Shown piece by piece: positions 37,362 through 45,669 of a stretch of 64,000 nucleotides of DNA. The translations under genes and the position numbers were made by a program. The notes beneath the pieces are model-generated. The model worked only from the letters and a program-made list of their open reading frames with translations. It was not told where the DNA came from and ran no database searches. The first letter of the stretch is position 1. Each line of letters starts with the position of its first letter. Location of the stretch: positions 1,215,001 to 1,279,000 of the forward strand of contig NZ_CP012074.1 in assembly GCF_001262015.1 (NCBI RefSeq), in the 5' to 3' direction. The DNA is from Prevotella fusca JCM 17724. Its GTDB lineage: Bacteria > Bacteroidota > Bacteroidia > Bacteroidales > Bacteroidaceae.

Positions 37362-37393
37362 TTTGGGATTTTAAGGAATAAGTTGTACATTTG
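37362..37393 (+). promoter_or_regulatory. Promoter of the hexapeptide acetyltransferase gene
   Basis: TTTG (37362-37365), 20 bp, TACATTTG (37386-37393). It covers a TTG candidate start at 37391 and so sets the ATG at 37409. Confidence 0.7.
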
Positions 37394-37408
37394 CATAAAA
37401 AAGAGAAG

Positions 37409-37972
37409 ATGAACCCATTTGTTCAAGGCGTAATACTCACCGCATCCTCGCTGAGGCTGATACCGCACATCCTGCTTTACAAGCTGCACAGCGAGCTGAT
37501 TGATGATGACCTTCTGCAAGTGCAGGACCGTAAGCGAGGGGTGTGTAACTTCGTGAAAGTGATGACCCGTGAGCGTACCTTCCGTAACCTGTTCTATTAC
37601 AGGATAGGAGAATACAAGGCAACGCTCATCAAATGGCTGTGTCCCGGTGAACGGACATTGAACATCTGGTGCCCTTCCATCGGGAAAGGTGCCCACTTTG
37701 AACATAATTACGCAACCTATCTGAATGCCGAAAGTATCGGTAAGAATTTCTATTGTCTTCAGCTTGTAACCTTAGGAACAGGGCACCATGAGGGACGGGA
37801 AGGGCGACCTGTGATAGGCGATAACGTAAAGATAATGACAGGAGCAACGGTCTTCGGTCCTATCCGTATAGGCAACAACGTTACGATAGGGGCTGGAGCT
37901 GTAGTCTTTAAGGATGTCCCCGACGGCTGTACCGTGGTTGGTAACCCTGCCCGAATAGTAAAACAAGCATAA
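37409..37972 (+). CDS. Serine acetyltransferase-like hexapeptide-repeat protein
   Basis: 187 residues. Helical N-terminal part followed by left-handed beta-helix repeats (VIGDNVKIMTGATVFGPIRIGNNVTIGAGAVVFKDVPDGCTVVGNPARIVKQ). The tail is typical of CysE/WbbJ-type transferases. The catalytic His is in GTGHHEGREGRP. In this context it more likely O-acetylates a glycan sugar or serine-like donor than makes cysteine; context is not decisive. 18 bp before the glycosyltransferase gene. Confidence 0.83.
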   Translation: MNPFVQGVILTASSLRLIPHILLYKLHSELIDDDLLQVQDRKRGVCNFVKVMTRERTFRNLFYYRIGEYKATLIKWLCPGERTLNIWCPSIGKGAHFEHNYATYLNAESIGKNFYCLQLVTLGTGHHEGREGRPVIGDNVKIMTGATVFGPIRIGNNVTIGAGAVVFKDVPDGCTVVGNPARIVKQA

Positions 37973-37990
37973 GCGGAGACCATAATAACA

Positions 37991-38818
37991 ATGATGATGG
38001 AATATCCAAAGATAACAGTTGTGACACCGTCCTACAATCAAGGACAGTTCATAGAAGCGACATTGAAGTCAGTAATCGGACAGCAATATCCTAACCTGGA
38101 GTACATTGTCTGTGATGGTGGATCTACCGATGAAACCGTGGAAATATTGAAAAAGTACACAGATAAGATTACTTGGTGGTGCAGTGAGAAGGACAAGGGA
38201 CAAAGCGATGCCATCAACAAGGGTATGCGCAGGGCTACAGGCGACATTGTCTGCTGGATCAACAGTGATGATGTACTACTGCCGGGAACACTGCACACGG
38301 TTGCAAAGTTCTATCGTGACCATCCTGATACAGACTTCGCCAATGGCTATACGGTCGAGATGGACAAGGAAGGGAAGATTATCAACTTCACGCATATCGT
38401 GATGAATCACTTTTTCTTCCGCCACGGTTGTTATAATATCTCACAGCCGGGAATGTTCTGGAGACGTGAGATTTTCGATAAAATCGGCTATATTGATGAG
38501 TCTTTCCACGCCAAGATGGATGTGGAATGGCTGATAAGAGTGTACGAAGCAGGACTGAAAGTAAGACGGATCAATCGCAACCTTGGTGCCATTCGTATCT
38601 ATCCAGAGACCAAGACAGCACAAGGTGGTACCATCTGGAAGCGTGACACAGACGCACTTCGTGAGATGTACCACGGCAAGTACCTGCCTGAAAACGGTCG
38701 GTTTTATCGACCTTTCTTCAAGCTCTTCAAGCTCTTGGATGGCTGTAAGTTCCGTAACGCAATCAGGAAATGGCAGTATTGTGGCAAGCCTGTCACGGAT
38801 TATAAAGAGAATCTCTGA
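37991..38818 (+). CDS. Family 2 glycosyltransferase
   Basis: 275 residues, soluble GT-A fold. KITVVTPSYNQGQFIEATLKSVIGQQYPNLEYIVCDGGSTDETVEIL is the start, the DxD-like motif is WINSDDVLLPGT, and MDVEWLIRVYEAG is also typical of such enzymes. It transfers a sugar from a nucleotide donor to a lipid-linked or surface glycan; donor and acceptor are unknown. It forms a pair with the preceding acetyltransferase. Confidence 0.9.
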   Translation: MMMEYPKITVVTPSYNQGQFIEATLKSVIGQQYPNLEYIVCDGGSTDETVEILKKYTDKITWWCSEKDKGQSDAINKGMRRATGDIVCWINSDDVLLPGTLHTVAKFYRDHPDTDFANGYTVEMDKEGKIINFTHIVMNHFFFRHGCYNISQPGMFWRREIFDKIGYIDESFHAKMDVEWLIRVYEAGLKVRRINRNLGAIRIYPETKTAQGGTIWKRDTDALREMYHGKYLPENGRFYRPFFKLFKLLDGCKFRNAIRKWQYCGKPVTDYKENL

Positions 38819-38951
38819 CAATCCTTGCTTCAGACTTAACAGACGGGAAAAGGACGGGAAATCCTTGCGCAGAAGAGAAGTTGTCTCCGAACAGGATTCA
38901 CCAGACCCTCCAGACGCTTTCAAACAAGCGTTTACAAGATTTCAGACATAC

Positions 38952-38990
38952 AAAAAACGACTTCCTCACAGCGTAAGGAAGTCGTTTTTT
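38952..38990 (+). terminator. Bidirectional terminator between convergent genes
   Basis: AAAAAACGACTTCCT (38952-38966) and AGGAAGTCGTTTTTT (38976-38990), perfect 15-bp stem with flanking A and T runs, serving both the glycosyltransferase gene and the convergent DUF6080 gene. Confidence 0.9.
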
Positions 38991-40353
38991 ATTGTGGTGC
39001 TACGAAGCCTCGGAGCATGAAAGGAATGATAAGACTAAGGTTATAAGCCATCGAGCCAATGGTAAGGAGTGCCACAAGCAGCCTTACTCCTATCATTGCC
39101 TGTCGCTTTCTTATACGCTTGAAAAGGAAGGCTACGGCAATAGGGATGACGAACAACCAGTGTGCTCCCATAATATACACCTCGATAATTCCAAAACCAA
39201 GAACAATATGGAGCACTATATCCGTAGCAAACCACAGCAGACATAACCGCAGGAACTTATCCCTCCAACCCACGATGATTCCACCTAAAAACAGCAGAAA
39301 GACAAGTAATTCAGCGATGTAATTGAACACACTGCTGTATCTGACTATAATAGGACGCGATTTGTTTACGTCCTCCAACACGTGTTTCTGATGTAACTGT
39401 ATGCTCTCCCCGAAGAGGTTTTCAACGATTGCATCGGTCCTGGAGCTCGAAAGGTCAGTCCATTCAAAGAACCTATTATCAGCCACCTGCGTCCCGGTAC
39501 GGCTCTTCATAAACTCGTGTTGCTTCTCATACTTGGCAGCAAACTTACGGTCTTTCTTTAACTTCTTCTCCTTCACCTTTGCCTGTAGCTTGACATCCGG
39601 CTCAACAAAGGTTGTCTGCTGGTACGCATAAATGGCAAACAATGCACCAAGGGGGAGGATGAAGCCCAGGAAGAGGTGCTTGATACGGAAGGTACGTTTG
39701 CCATTAACGAACAAATCGGCTAATCCTATCTTTGCAATATTGGTAAAGGTAATACCCGTTGCGAAGAACGTCAAGAGCATGGTCTGCCATGCTTTCATGC
39801 GCCCTTTTTCCCGTTTCATCGCTTTTCCGGCAATATACAACGTCATTGTCAGGAAGAAAAGCGAGAAGACAAAGTGGTCGGGAACAAAGCAGGTGAGCAG
39901 GATGGAGGCAAAAGAAAAGAAGAATACGGTAAGCAAAACAGCGTCTTTCCTCGATAAATCCAGCACTTCTTTGAATATCCTATAGATGAAAAGACTACTG
40001 TAGGTAGACGCTATTACATTCAGAAAAGCCTCGATGAAAACGGCAAAATTCGCACCCGTCTCGTCCATCAGCCAGTGGTTGACGTAATAGAATGGATAGA
40101 AGAAGGTGGGCAGCAGCGGATGGCGATAGAGCTGATAATAGATCTTCCAGCGTGACATCGTCATATATGACAGATTGTCAAAGCCTGACACCGTATAATG
40201 ATCGAAGAATAATCCCCAGAAGCCAAAGTTTCCGCCTTTCGTAAACAGGCGGAAGTTATAGGCTACCATAAGCCCGTTCAAGGCTATGAAAGCAATGACA
40301 GCCACCAGACAAAAAAGTCTTTCACCCCGTTTGATTGCAAAGATATTCCGCAT
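38989..40353 (-). CDS. DUF6080 multi-pass membrane protein (copy 2)
   Basis: 454 residues, about 11 helices. A clear paralogue of the next gene upstream: shared segments include the N-terminal GNFGFWGLFFDHYTVSGFDN, RHPLLPTFFYPFYYVNHWL, VPDHFVFSLFFLTMTLYIAGK, TNIAKIGLADLFVNGKRTF and the FGIIEVYIMGAHWLFVIPIAVAFLFK tail. The overall layout resembles integral-membrane (GT-C-like) glycosyltransferases, but I see no confirmed catalytic motif beyond that resemblance. Co-transcribed with the upstream copy (9-bp gap). Confidence 0.75.
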   Translation of the reverse strand: MRNIFAIKRGERLFCLVAVIAFIALNGLMVAYNFRLFTKGGNFGFWGLFFDHYTVSGFDNLSYMTMSRWKIYYQLYRHPLLPTFFYPFYYVNHWLMDETGANFAVFIEAFLNVIASTYSSLFIYRIFKEVLDLSRKDAVLLTVFFFSFASILLTCFVPDHFVFSLFFLTMTLYIAGKAMKREKGRMKAWQTMLLTFFATGITFTNIAKIGLADLFVNGKRTFRIKHLFLGFILPLGALFAIYAYQQTTFVEPDVKLQAKVKEKKLKKDRKFAAKYEKQHEFMKSRTGTQVADNRFFEWTDLSSSRTDAIVENLFGESIQLHQKHVLEDVNKSRPIIVRYSSVFNYIAELLVFLLFLGGIIVGWRDKFLRLCLLWFATDIVLHIVLGFGIIEVYIMGAHWLFVIPIAVAFLFKRIRKRQAMIGVRLLVALLTIGSMAYNLSLIIPFMLRGFVAPQ

Positions 40354-40362
40354 AACTCCCTC

Positions 40363-41715
40363 TTATAAGTTCAGTAGATAGTAAGCCGTCTGTCCGCCGT
40401 TGTATATCCAGAGGTAGATGGTAAGTACCAGCAGCAGACCACGCAGCAGCCGTCGGGGTTTATGCGACAGTCCTTTCAGAAGATAACCACAGGCTATCGG
40501 GATGATGAATGCCCATCCCGCTGTCATGATATACACTTCAGTAATACCAAAGCCAAGAATAAGATGAAGGGTTACATCACATGCAAACCATGCCAACAGC
40601 ATCTGGAAGAACCGCCTCCGACGACCGAGCAGGATGCCAAGGATGAACAACAGGACGATAACTGCCTCGACAACATAGTTTACTATCCAGCTGTAAGACA
40701 CGAAAACAGGGCGGTTCCATGACACGTCCTTCAGCAGATAACGCTGGTGCAGCTGGATGGATTCGCCAAAGAAATTCTCTACCAGCGTAGTTGTACGTGG
40801 TGTAGAAACATCCAGCCATCTTGTAATTGCTCCTTGTCCTACCGGCTGTCCCAAATGGCTTCTTTGCCAGGCATTGCGTTTCCTGTAGTGTTCAGCAACG
40901 CCCTTAGGGTCCTTCTCACGTTTGATTTTCTCAATTTTATGGATGACAGCCTTCTGAGGAACTTCCAGAAGATAGTACTGCGACTGCTGGATTCCTACGA
41001 GCAGGAGGACAGGAAGAACAACACCTATGGTGATGTACTTCCACGTAAAGAACTTCCTTCCGTTTGTGAAAAGACCTGCGAGAAGCGTCTTGACACCGTT
41101 TGACGTAGCCATACCAGCCGTGAAGAATGTCAGGACAAGCGACTGCCAAGCCGTCAGCATCTGTCCTTTCCTTATCTTCTTGCCGGTGATATACAGCGTC
41201 ATGGAGAGGAGCATCAGTGAAATGATGAAGTGGTCAGGCACCATCGAAGGTATCAGTATATGTCCGAATGAGAAAAGGAAAAGTGTAAGAATGGTGGAAT
41301 CCGATTGTTTCAATCCCAGTATCTCACGAAATATCCTATACATGAACAACACTGCATAAAAAGCAGAGAAGATGATGATTACAGCCATGAAATACACGGC
41401 AAAGTTATATCCGAACACTTGTATGAGCCAGTGGTTCAACAGGTAGAGCGGATAAAGGAAGGTAAGGTAAAGCGGATGACGTGTAGTAACGAAATGGATA
41501 CGCATCCCGGAGATGGTTATCCATGACCAGTTATCATAACCCGACATACGGAAGTTCTTGGTAAAGAGACTCCAGAAACCATTGTGTGCTCCCATCGTAT
41601 AAACGTGGTAATGACTGGCAATGACCAGGGCATTGAACATGACGAAGACTGCAAACATGGCGAGTGCCAGCCAGCGTTCCTCTTTCTTCACCTTGAATAT
41701 ATTGAATATGTGCAT
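40363..41715 (-). CDS. DUF6080 multi-pass membrane protein (copy 1)
   Basis: 450 residues, about 11 helices. Same architecture as the copy 9 bp downstream, with short conserved blocks such as NGFWSLFTKNFRMSGYDNWS, RHPLYLTFLYPLYLLNHWL, VPDHFIISLMLLSMTLYITGK and FGITEVYIMTAGWAFIIPIACGY. The ATG at 41715 is selected because a TATCTTTG promoter element covers the upstream TTG. The divergent region to the DUF2339 gene holds a family-1 array. Confidence 0.75.
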   Translation of the reverse strand: MHIFNIFKVKKEERWLALAMFAVFVMFNALVIASHYHVYTMGAHNGFWSLFTKNFRMSGYDNWSWITISGMRIHFVTTRHPLYLTFLYPLYLLNHWLIQVFGYNFAVYFMAVIIIFSAFYAVLFMYRIFREILGLKQSDSTILTLFLFSFGHILIPSMVPDHFIISLMLLSMTLYITGKKIRKGQMLTAWQSLVLTFFTAGMATSNGVKTLLAGLFTNGRKFFTWKYITIGVVLPVLLLVGIQQSQYYLLEVPQKAVIHKIEKIKREKDPKGVAEHYRKRNAWQRSHLGQPVGQGAITRWLDVSTPRTTTLVENFFGESIQLHQRYLLKDVSWNRPVFVSYSWIVNYVVEAVIVLLFILGILLGRRRRFFQMLLAWFACDVTLHLILGFGITEVYIMTAGWAFIIPIACGYLLKGLSHKPRRLLRGLLLVLTIYLWIYNGGQTAYYLLNL

Positions 41716-41739
41716 TGAACGGCTTTGAATTAGTGGCTG

Positions 41740-41770
41740 CAAAGATACGAATTAAAGCAGACTAAACAAA
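41740..41770 (-). promoter_or_regulatory. Promoter of the DUF6080 pair
   Basis: Minus strand: TTTG (41767-41770), 19 bp, TATCTTTG (41740-41747). Confidence 0.65.
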
Positions 41771-41821
41771 GGAATAACAAGAAGAAGTCGCTTTGCACGT
41801 ATCTTGCAGGCAACCGGAAAC

Positions 41822-41913
41822 TAATTCTTTTCATGAAAAAAAGAATTTCTTTTCATGACAATAAATATTTCTTTTCATGAAGAAAAATATTTCTTTTCAT
41901 GAAAAGAATTCGG
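41822..41913. repeat. Family-1 palindromic array, 4 units of 22 bp
   Basis: TCATGA cores start at 41831, 41853, 41875 and 41897. Bounded by AATTC and GAATTCGGG. It occupies the centre of the 314-bp divergent gap before the DUF2339 gene. Confidence 0.85.
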
Positions 41914-42029
41914 GAACTGCCCCTTTCTACTGTATAAAAAACAATAACAGAAATGAATTTTATTGGTTAAAATTCGTCTTACTCATGCTAAATTACTAAT
42001 TTTACAACCAAAACAAAATCTTTACGCTT

Positions 42030-44672
42030 ATGGAATTCGAATTCTTAACCTTTTTAGGTCTCTTACTGTTTGGAGCACCACTGGTTGTTTTTATCATTCT
42101 CATCACCAAAATGAGCAGCATGAACAATGCGCTTGAAAATATCAGTTTTGACATATCAACGCTGCAGACGATGATTGAGAAGATGCAACAGGAAGGCATC
42201 AAGCAGACAGCACAAACAACAGAAACAAAGCCAAAGGACGACCTGGAAAAGGCTGAAGAGCAGGGTACTGAAGCTCCGAAGGAAGAGCCAGACACCCTTG
42301 GCTGTAGTAATCCTTACTGGTGGCAAGAGCCTGTGAAAATCGAAACAGAGATTGTCAACGAGACCGAAACGACAGAAAACAAAACAGAAGACATACAGAT
42401 GGAAGCTGTTGAGACACCTGAGAATGTTGAGGTTCCTGAGCCTATGGAAGTACCGGAAACAACTGAGACAGTCGTGACACAGAACGAAGATGTCAGACCT
42501 TCTACTGTGGAGATACCTGTCATGGACACGGAAGAAAAGAGCCCTGAAACGGAAGAAGAAGAACCAGAAGCCGTTGAAGAACCTGTCGAAGAGAAGGAGG
42601 AAGAGCCGGCTATGACTATGGAAGAAGAACCAGAAATGGAGACGGAAGAAGAATATACTGTCTCGGAAACGAACTATGAGAAATATATCGGCGAGAACCT
42701 CTTCGGAAAAATCGGTATTCTTATTTTCATCATCGGTATCGGTTTCTTCGTGAAATACGCTATCGACCAGAACTGGATCAACGAGACTGCACGCACGATG
42801 TTGGGCTATGCCGTCGGAGCCGGTATGCTTGTACTGGCAGAACGACTGCATAAGCGTTATCACACCTTCAGTTCGCTGCTGGCAGGCGGTGCCTTCGGTA
42901 TCTACTATCTCATTACGGCAATCGCCTTCCATTACTATGACCTGTTCTCGCAGACAACGGCATTCGCTATCCTATGTGCCACGACAATCTTCATGACTGT
43001 CGTCTCCATCCTGTACGACAGGAAGGAACTGGCGGTTACAGCACTCATCGGCGGCTTCATTGCACCTTTCATCATCAGCACCGACTCTGACAGTATCATT
43101 GCCTTGCAGACCTACATCAGCATTCTGAACATCGGCATGTTCTGCCTTGCTATGTACAAGAAATGGGGAATACTGCCTGTCATTTCCTTCTGTTTCACAT
43201 ACATTATCTTGTGGTGGGCACTGGTGACAACTTCTTTCATTTACAATGATACAACGACATCATACGAAGCCCTATTTGCTTTTGCAACACTGTTCTACAT
43301 CATCTTCCTATTGCCTGTGGTCTTCATTCTGCGGACAAAGTGCAGCGATAATATGAGAAGCGGACTGTTAACTATCATCACTGCCAACAGCTTTATGTAT
43401 CTGGCGTATGGTAATTACGTGGCACAACACTGCGAATCAACGTTCTACAAGGGTGGTTTCGTTGCCTTCCTCATTGCCGGTGTCAACCTGGCAATCCACC
43501 TCTACCTGCGCTTCCGTGTCGAAGGACAGAACACCCTGCGCAACCTTATGCTGGCTCTTGCAATTGCATTCCTATCTATCGGCATCCCGATGCAGTTCGA
43601 TACGGACAATATCCTCATGATATGGGCAGCTGAGGCAGTGCTCCTTCTGTGGCTCTTCACCAAGGAAAAGAGCAGGATATATGAATTTGGATTCATCATT
43701 CTTTCCTTCCTTACGTTCGCCACACTGTTGTATTACAGGTTTACGGTTATGATAACCGGCCATTCCGGCGACAGCTTATTCTTCAATGAAAACTTCTTTG
43801 TGAATATGTTTGTAAGTGTTGCATGCTTTGCAACAGCCATCATCATGGAATACAACAAGGAGCTGTTCAGCGATTCCAAGAGTATGACCAACTATTCCCC
43901 TTGCAATGTTATTGCATACATTTTGGGCTTCATCATCCTGTTCCTTGCATTCTGGGATGATTTCCACGCCCATCTCGAACAGCTGAGAGCTGACTATGCT
44001 TCCCTGCTCATGGCAAACGTCATACTTTTGGGTGGTGCACTTGCCCTGTGCAAACGCTTTGAAATATACAAATACAAGACTGCATACGACATCAGCATCT
44101 ACCTCGCTACAGGTTTATATGCCATAGCAGTATGGAATCTGAACACTCCGGATGAACTCACGCTTCGGTGGGCTATGACCCTTGTAACGATTATCTATAT
44201 TACATACAGTATGCGAGGTCTGCTCCTTGCAGGACTTAACCAAACCATTTCAAATGATGTCCTGGCGGATGAAAATGCGCAGGAAGGCACCTCTGCAAAA
44301 CCTGCCAACAAGCAACAGCACACCGAGTTTGCCATCATTTCCACACTGGTATGGATCACGGTGACACGTCTGTTGATGCTGACCTTCAACATCTATGACT
44401 TCACCACAGCCTTCTCACTCTCGTTGGGTGTTGCCGCTTTCATCCTGATGTGTATCGGCATGCGCTACCACAGCAAGCAAGTACGCCTCGTCAGTCTGGC
44501 AGAATTCGGTATCATCATTGGTAAACTCGTTCTGAATGACGTGTGGGCAATGTCAGCACTTGGCAAGATTATCGTCTTCATCAGCCTCGGTGCCATCCTC
44601 CTTACGCTCTCTTTCCTCTATCAGAAACTAAAGGATGCGCTTTTTGAGGAGGAGGAGAAAGAACAGGAGTAG
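42030..44672 (+). CDS. DUF2339 membrane protein with acidic linker
   Basis: 880 residues. N-terminal helix (residues ~5-27), a ~190-residue Glu/Thr/Pro-rich acidic region, then from about residue 217 the DUF2339 membrane domain (ENLFGKIGILIFIIGIGFFVKYAIDQNWINETAR) with about 20 helices. The C-terminus ends in a charged tail (LFEEEEKEQE). Function unknown; the family is widespread in Bacteroidota and Proteobacteria. A strong terminator follows (44702-44756). Confidence 0.85.
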   Translation: MEFEFLTFLGLLLFGAPLVVFIILITKMSSMNNALENISFDISTLQTMIEKMQQEGIKQTAQTTETKPKDDLEKAEEQGTEAPKEEPDTLGCSNPYWWQEPVKIETEIVNETETTENKTEDIQMEAVETPENVEVPEPMEVPETTETVVTQNEDVRPSTVEIPVMDTEEKSPETEEEEPEAVEEPVEEKEEEPAMTMEEEPEMETEEEYTVSETNYEKYIGENLFGKIGILIFIIGIGFFVKYAIDQNWINETARTMLGYAVGAGMLVLAERLHKRYHTFSSLLAGGAFGIYYLITAIAFHYYDLFSQTTAFAILCATTIFMTVVSILYDRKELAVTALIGGFIAPFIISTDSDSIIALQTYISILNIGMFCLAMYKKWGILPVISFCFTYIILWWALVTTSFIYNDTTTSYEALFAFATLFYIIFLLPVVFILRTKCSDNMRSGLLTIITANSFMYLAYGNYVAQHCESTFYKGGFVAFLIAGVNLAIHLYLRFRVEGQNTLRNLMLALAIAFLSIGIPMQFDTDNILMIWAAEAVLLLWLFTKEKSRIYEFGFIILSFLTFATLLYYRFTVMITGHSGDSLFFNENFFVNMFVSVACFATAIIMEYNKELFSDSKSMTNYSPCNVIAYILGFIILFLAFWDDFHAHLEQLRADYASLLMANVILLGGALALCKRFEIYKYKTAYDISIYLATGLYAIAVWNLNTPDELTLRWAMTLVTIIYITYSMRGLLLAGLNQTISNDVLADENAQEGTSAKPANKQQHTEFAIISTLVWITVTRLLMLTFNIYDFTTAFSLSLGVAAFILMCIGMRYHSKQVRLVSLAEFGIIIGKLVLNDVWAMSALGKIIVFISLGAILLTLSFLYQKLKDALFEEEEKEQE

Positions 44673-44701
44673 GCTTCGGTTCAGACCTTTAACATAAGAC
44701 A

Positions 44702-44756
44702 AAGCACCCTCATCCGCCCGGGAATTCATTATCATCCAGGACTGATGAGGGTGCTT
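44702..44756 (+). terminator. Terminator of the DUF2339 gene
   Basis: AAGCACCCTCATC (44702-44714) pairs with GATGAGGGTGCTT (44744-44756), a 13-bp stem with a long loop. Confidence 0.7.
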
Positions 44757-44859
44757 GTATTGATATTGTACGAATCATCTTCTATATGACTCATCGGCTA
44801 ACACCGTCCGGAAAAGAAATTACCAACGCCTAAGACTTTTATTTGTAACGGTGCCGTCT

Positions 44860-45012
44860 GACTAACACTTCCCATATATAAGTCGGTCATCAGCGTCTTA
44901 CTATATACAGTATAATGACCATCATGAACCTCTATTGCCATCTTCAGCCGATGTGTTATAGCCTCGCACATATGGTGTTGATGGTAAACACCAATGGTGC
45001 TGGGCACTAAAT
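44860..45012. repeat. Family-3 array with conserved tail (minus sense)
   Basis: Palindromes CACATATGGTG (44967-44977) and CACCAATGGTG (44989-44999) are 22 bp apart. The leftward flank down to about 44860 is homologous to the tail at 35047-35125, including shared AACACATC, GGCAAnnGAGGTT and AGTAAGACnCT words. The rest of the 44673-45669 gap shows no gene. Confidence 0.75.
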
Positions 45013-45550
45013 GCGACACAATATATTGTCGGGATGTAAGCAACTTGTTGTCAGGAAAGAGTTGTATTACCAAAAGTAAACAAACCTTATTTGACCAGGA
45101 TACTTACTTTCCAAAGACAACACAATATCATTAATTTAAAAGATGCTCCGTATCGGAGTGTATGCTATTTCAGTTTTATCGGACAACAATAATTTGCAAA
45201 GTACCAACAAAGTGTTTACAACATGTAGAACTCCTCTGCTGGTTGTGCTATATCAAAGACAAAACTACACATTATATATAATAGAAGGGCACAACATTAT
45301 TCGCAAGTAGTTCTTACTACTCTGTAAAAAAGCATTACACGGCAGTGCAATTAACGTCAAAAACAGTACTCCCCACAGCACGACCCGTGCTTTCACACAC
45401 AACAACTGATACTTCCCAGACTTTCTTCTTACAGCGTGCAAGACATAGAAGAAGGCCGACTTAGCTGTTAAAAGAATTAAAAAACAACGGCAGTAGCGTA
45501 GTTTTTCATCAAAATAAACGACTAATAGAATAACATTTGTCTTTTTTACT

Positions 45551-45558
45551 TACCTTTG
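45551..45558 (+). promoter_or_regulatory. Probable M13 peptidase promoter -7 element
   Basis: TACCTTTG, 111 nt before the ATG. No properly spaced -33 element is visible. Confidence 0.4.
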
Positions 45559-45669
45559 TAAAAAGATAATTCATGATTCGGAACCTTAGCTAACATCACC
45601 CTTCAAGGTGAGAGAAAGTAAATTTAAAGAGCTGAAAAATAAACATTCAACACATAAAACAATAAGCAA

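Noticed and set aside
42156..42932. 258-codon antisense frame within the DUF2339 gene
   Set aside because: Low-complexity Phe/Leu/Arg-rich translation caused by the Glu-rich coding strand.
34975..45073. Two small open frames (34975-35163 plus, 44798-45073 minus) with similar translations
   Set aside because: The similarity follows the family-3 nucleotide repeat and its flank, including outside the frames. There is no ribosome-binding context, and start positions differ.
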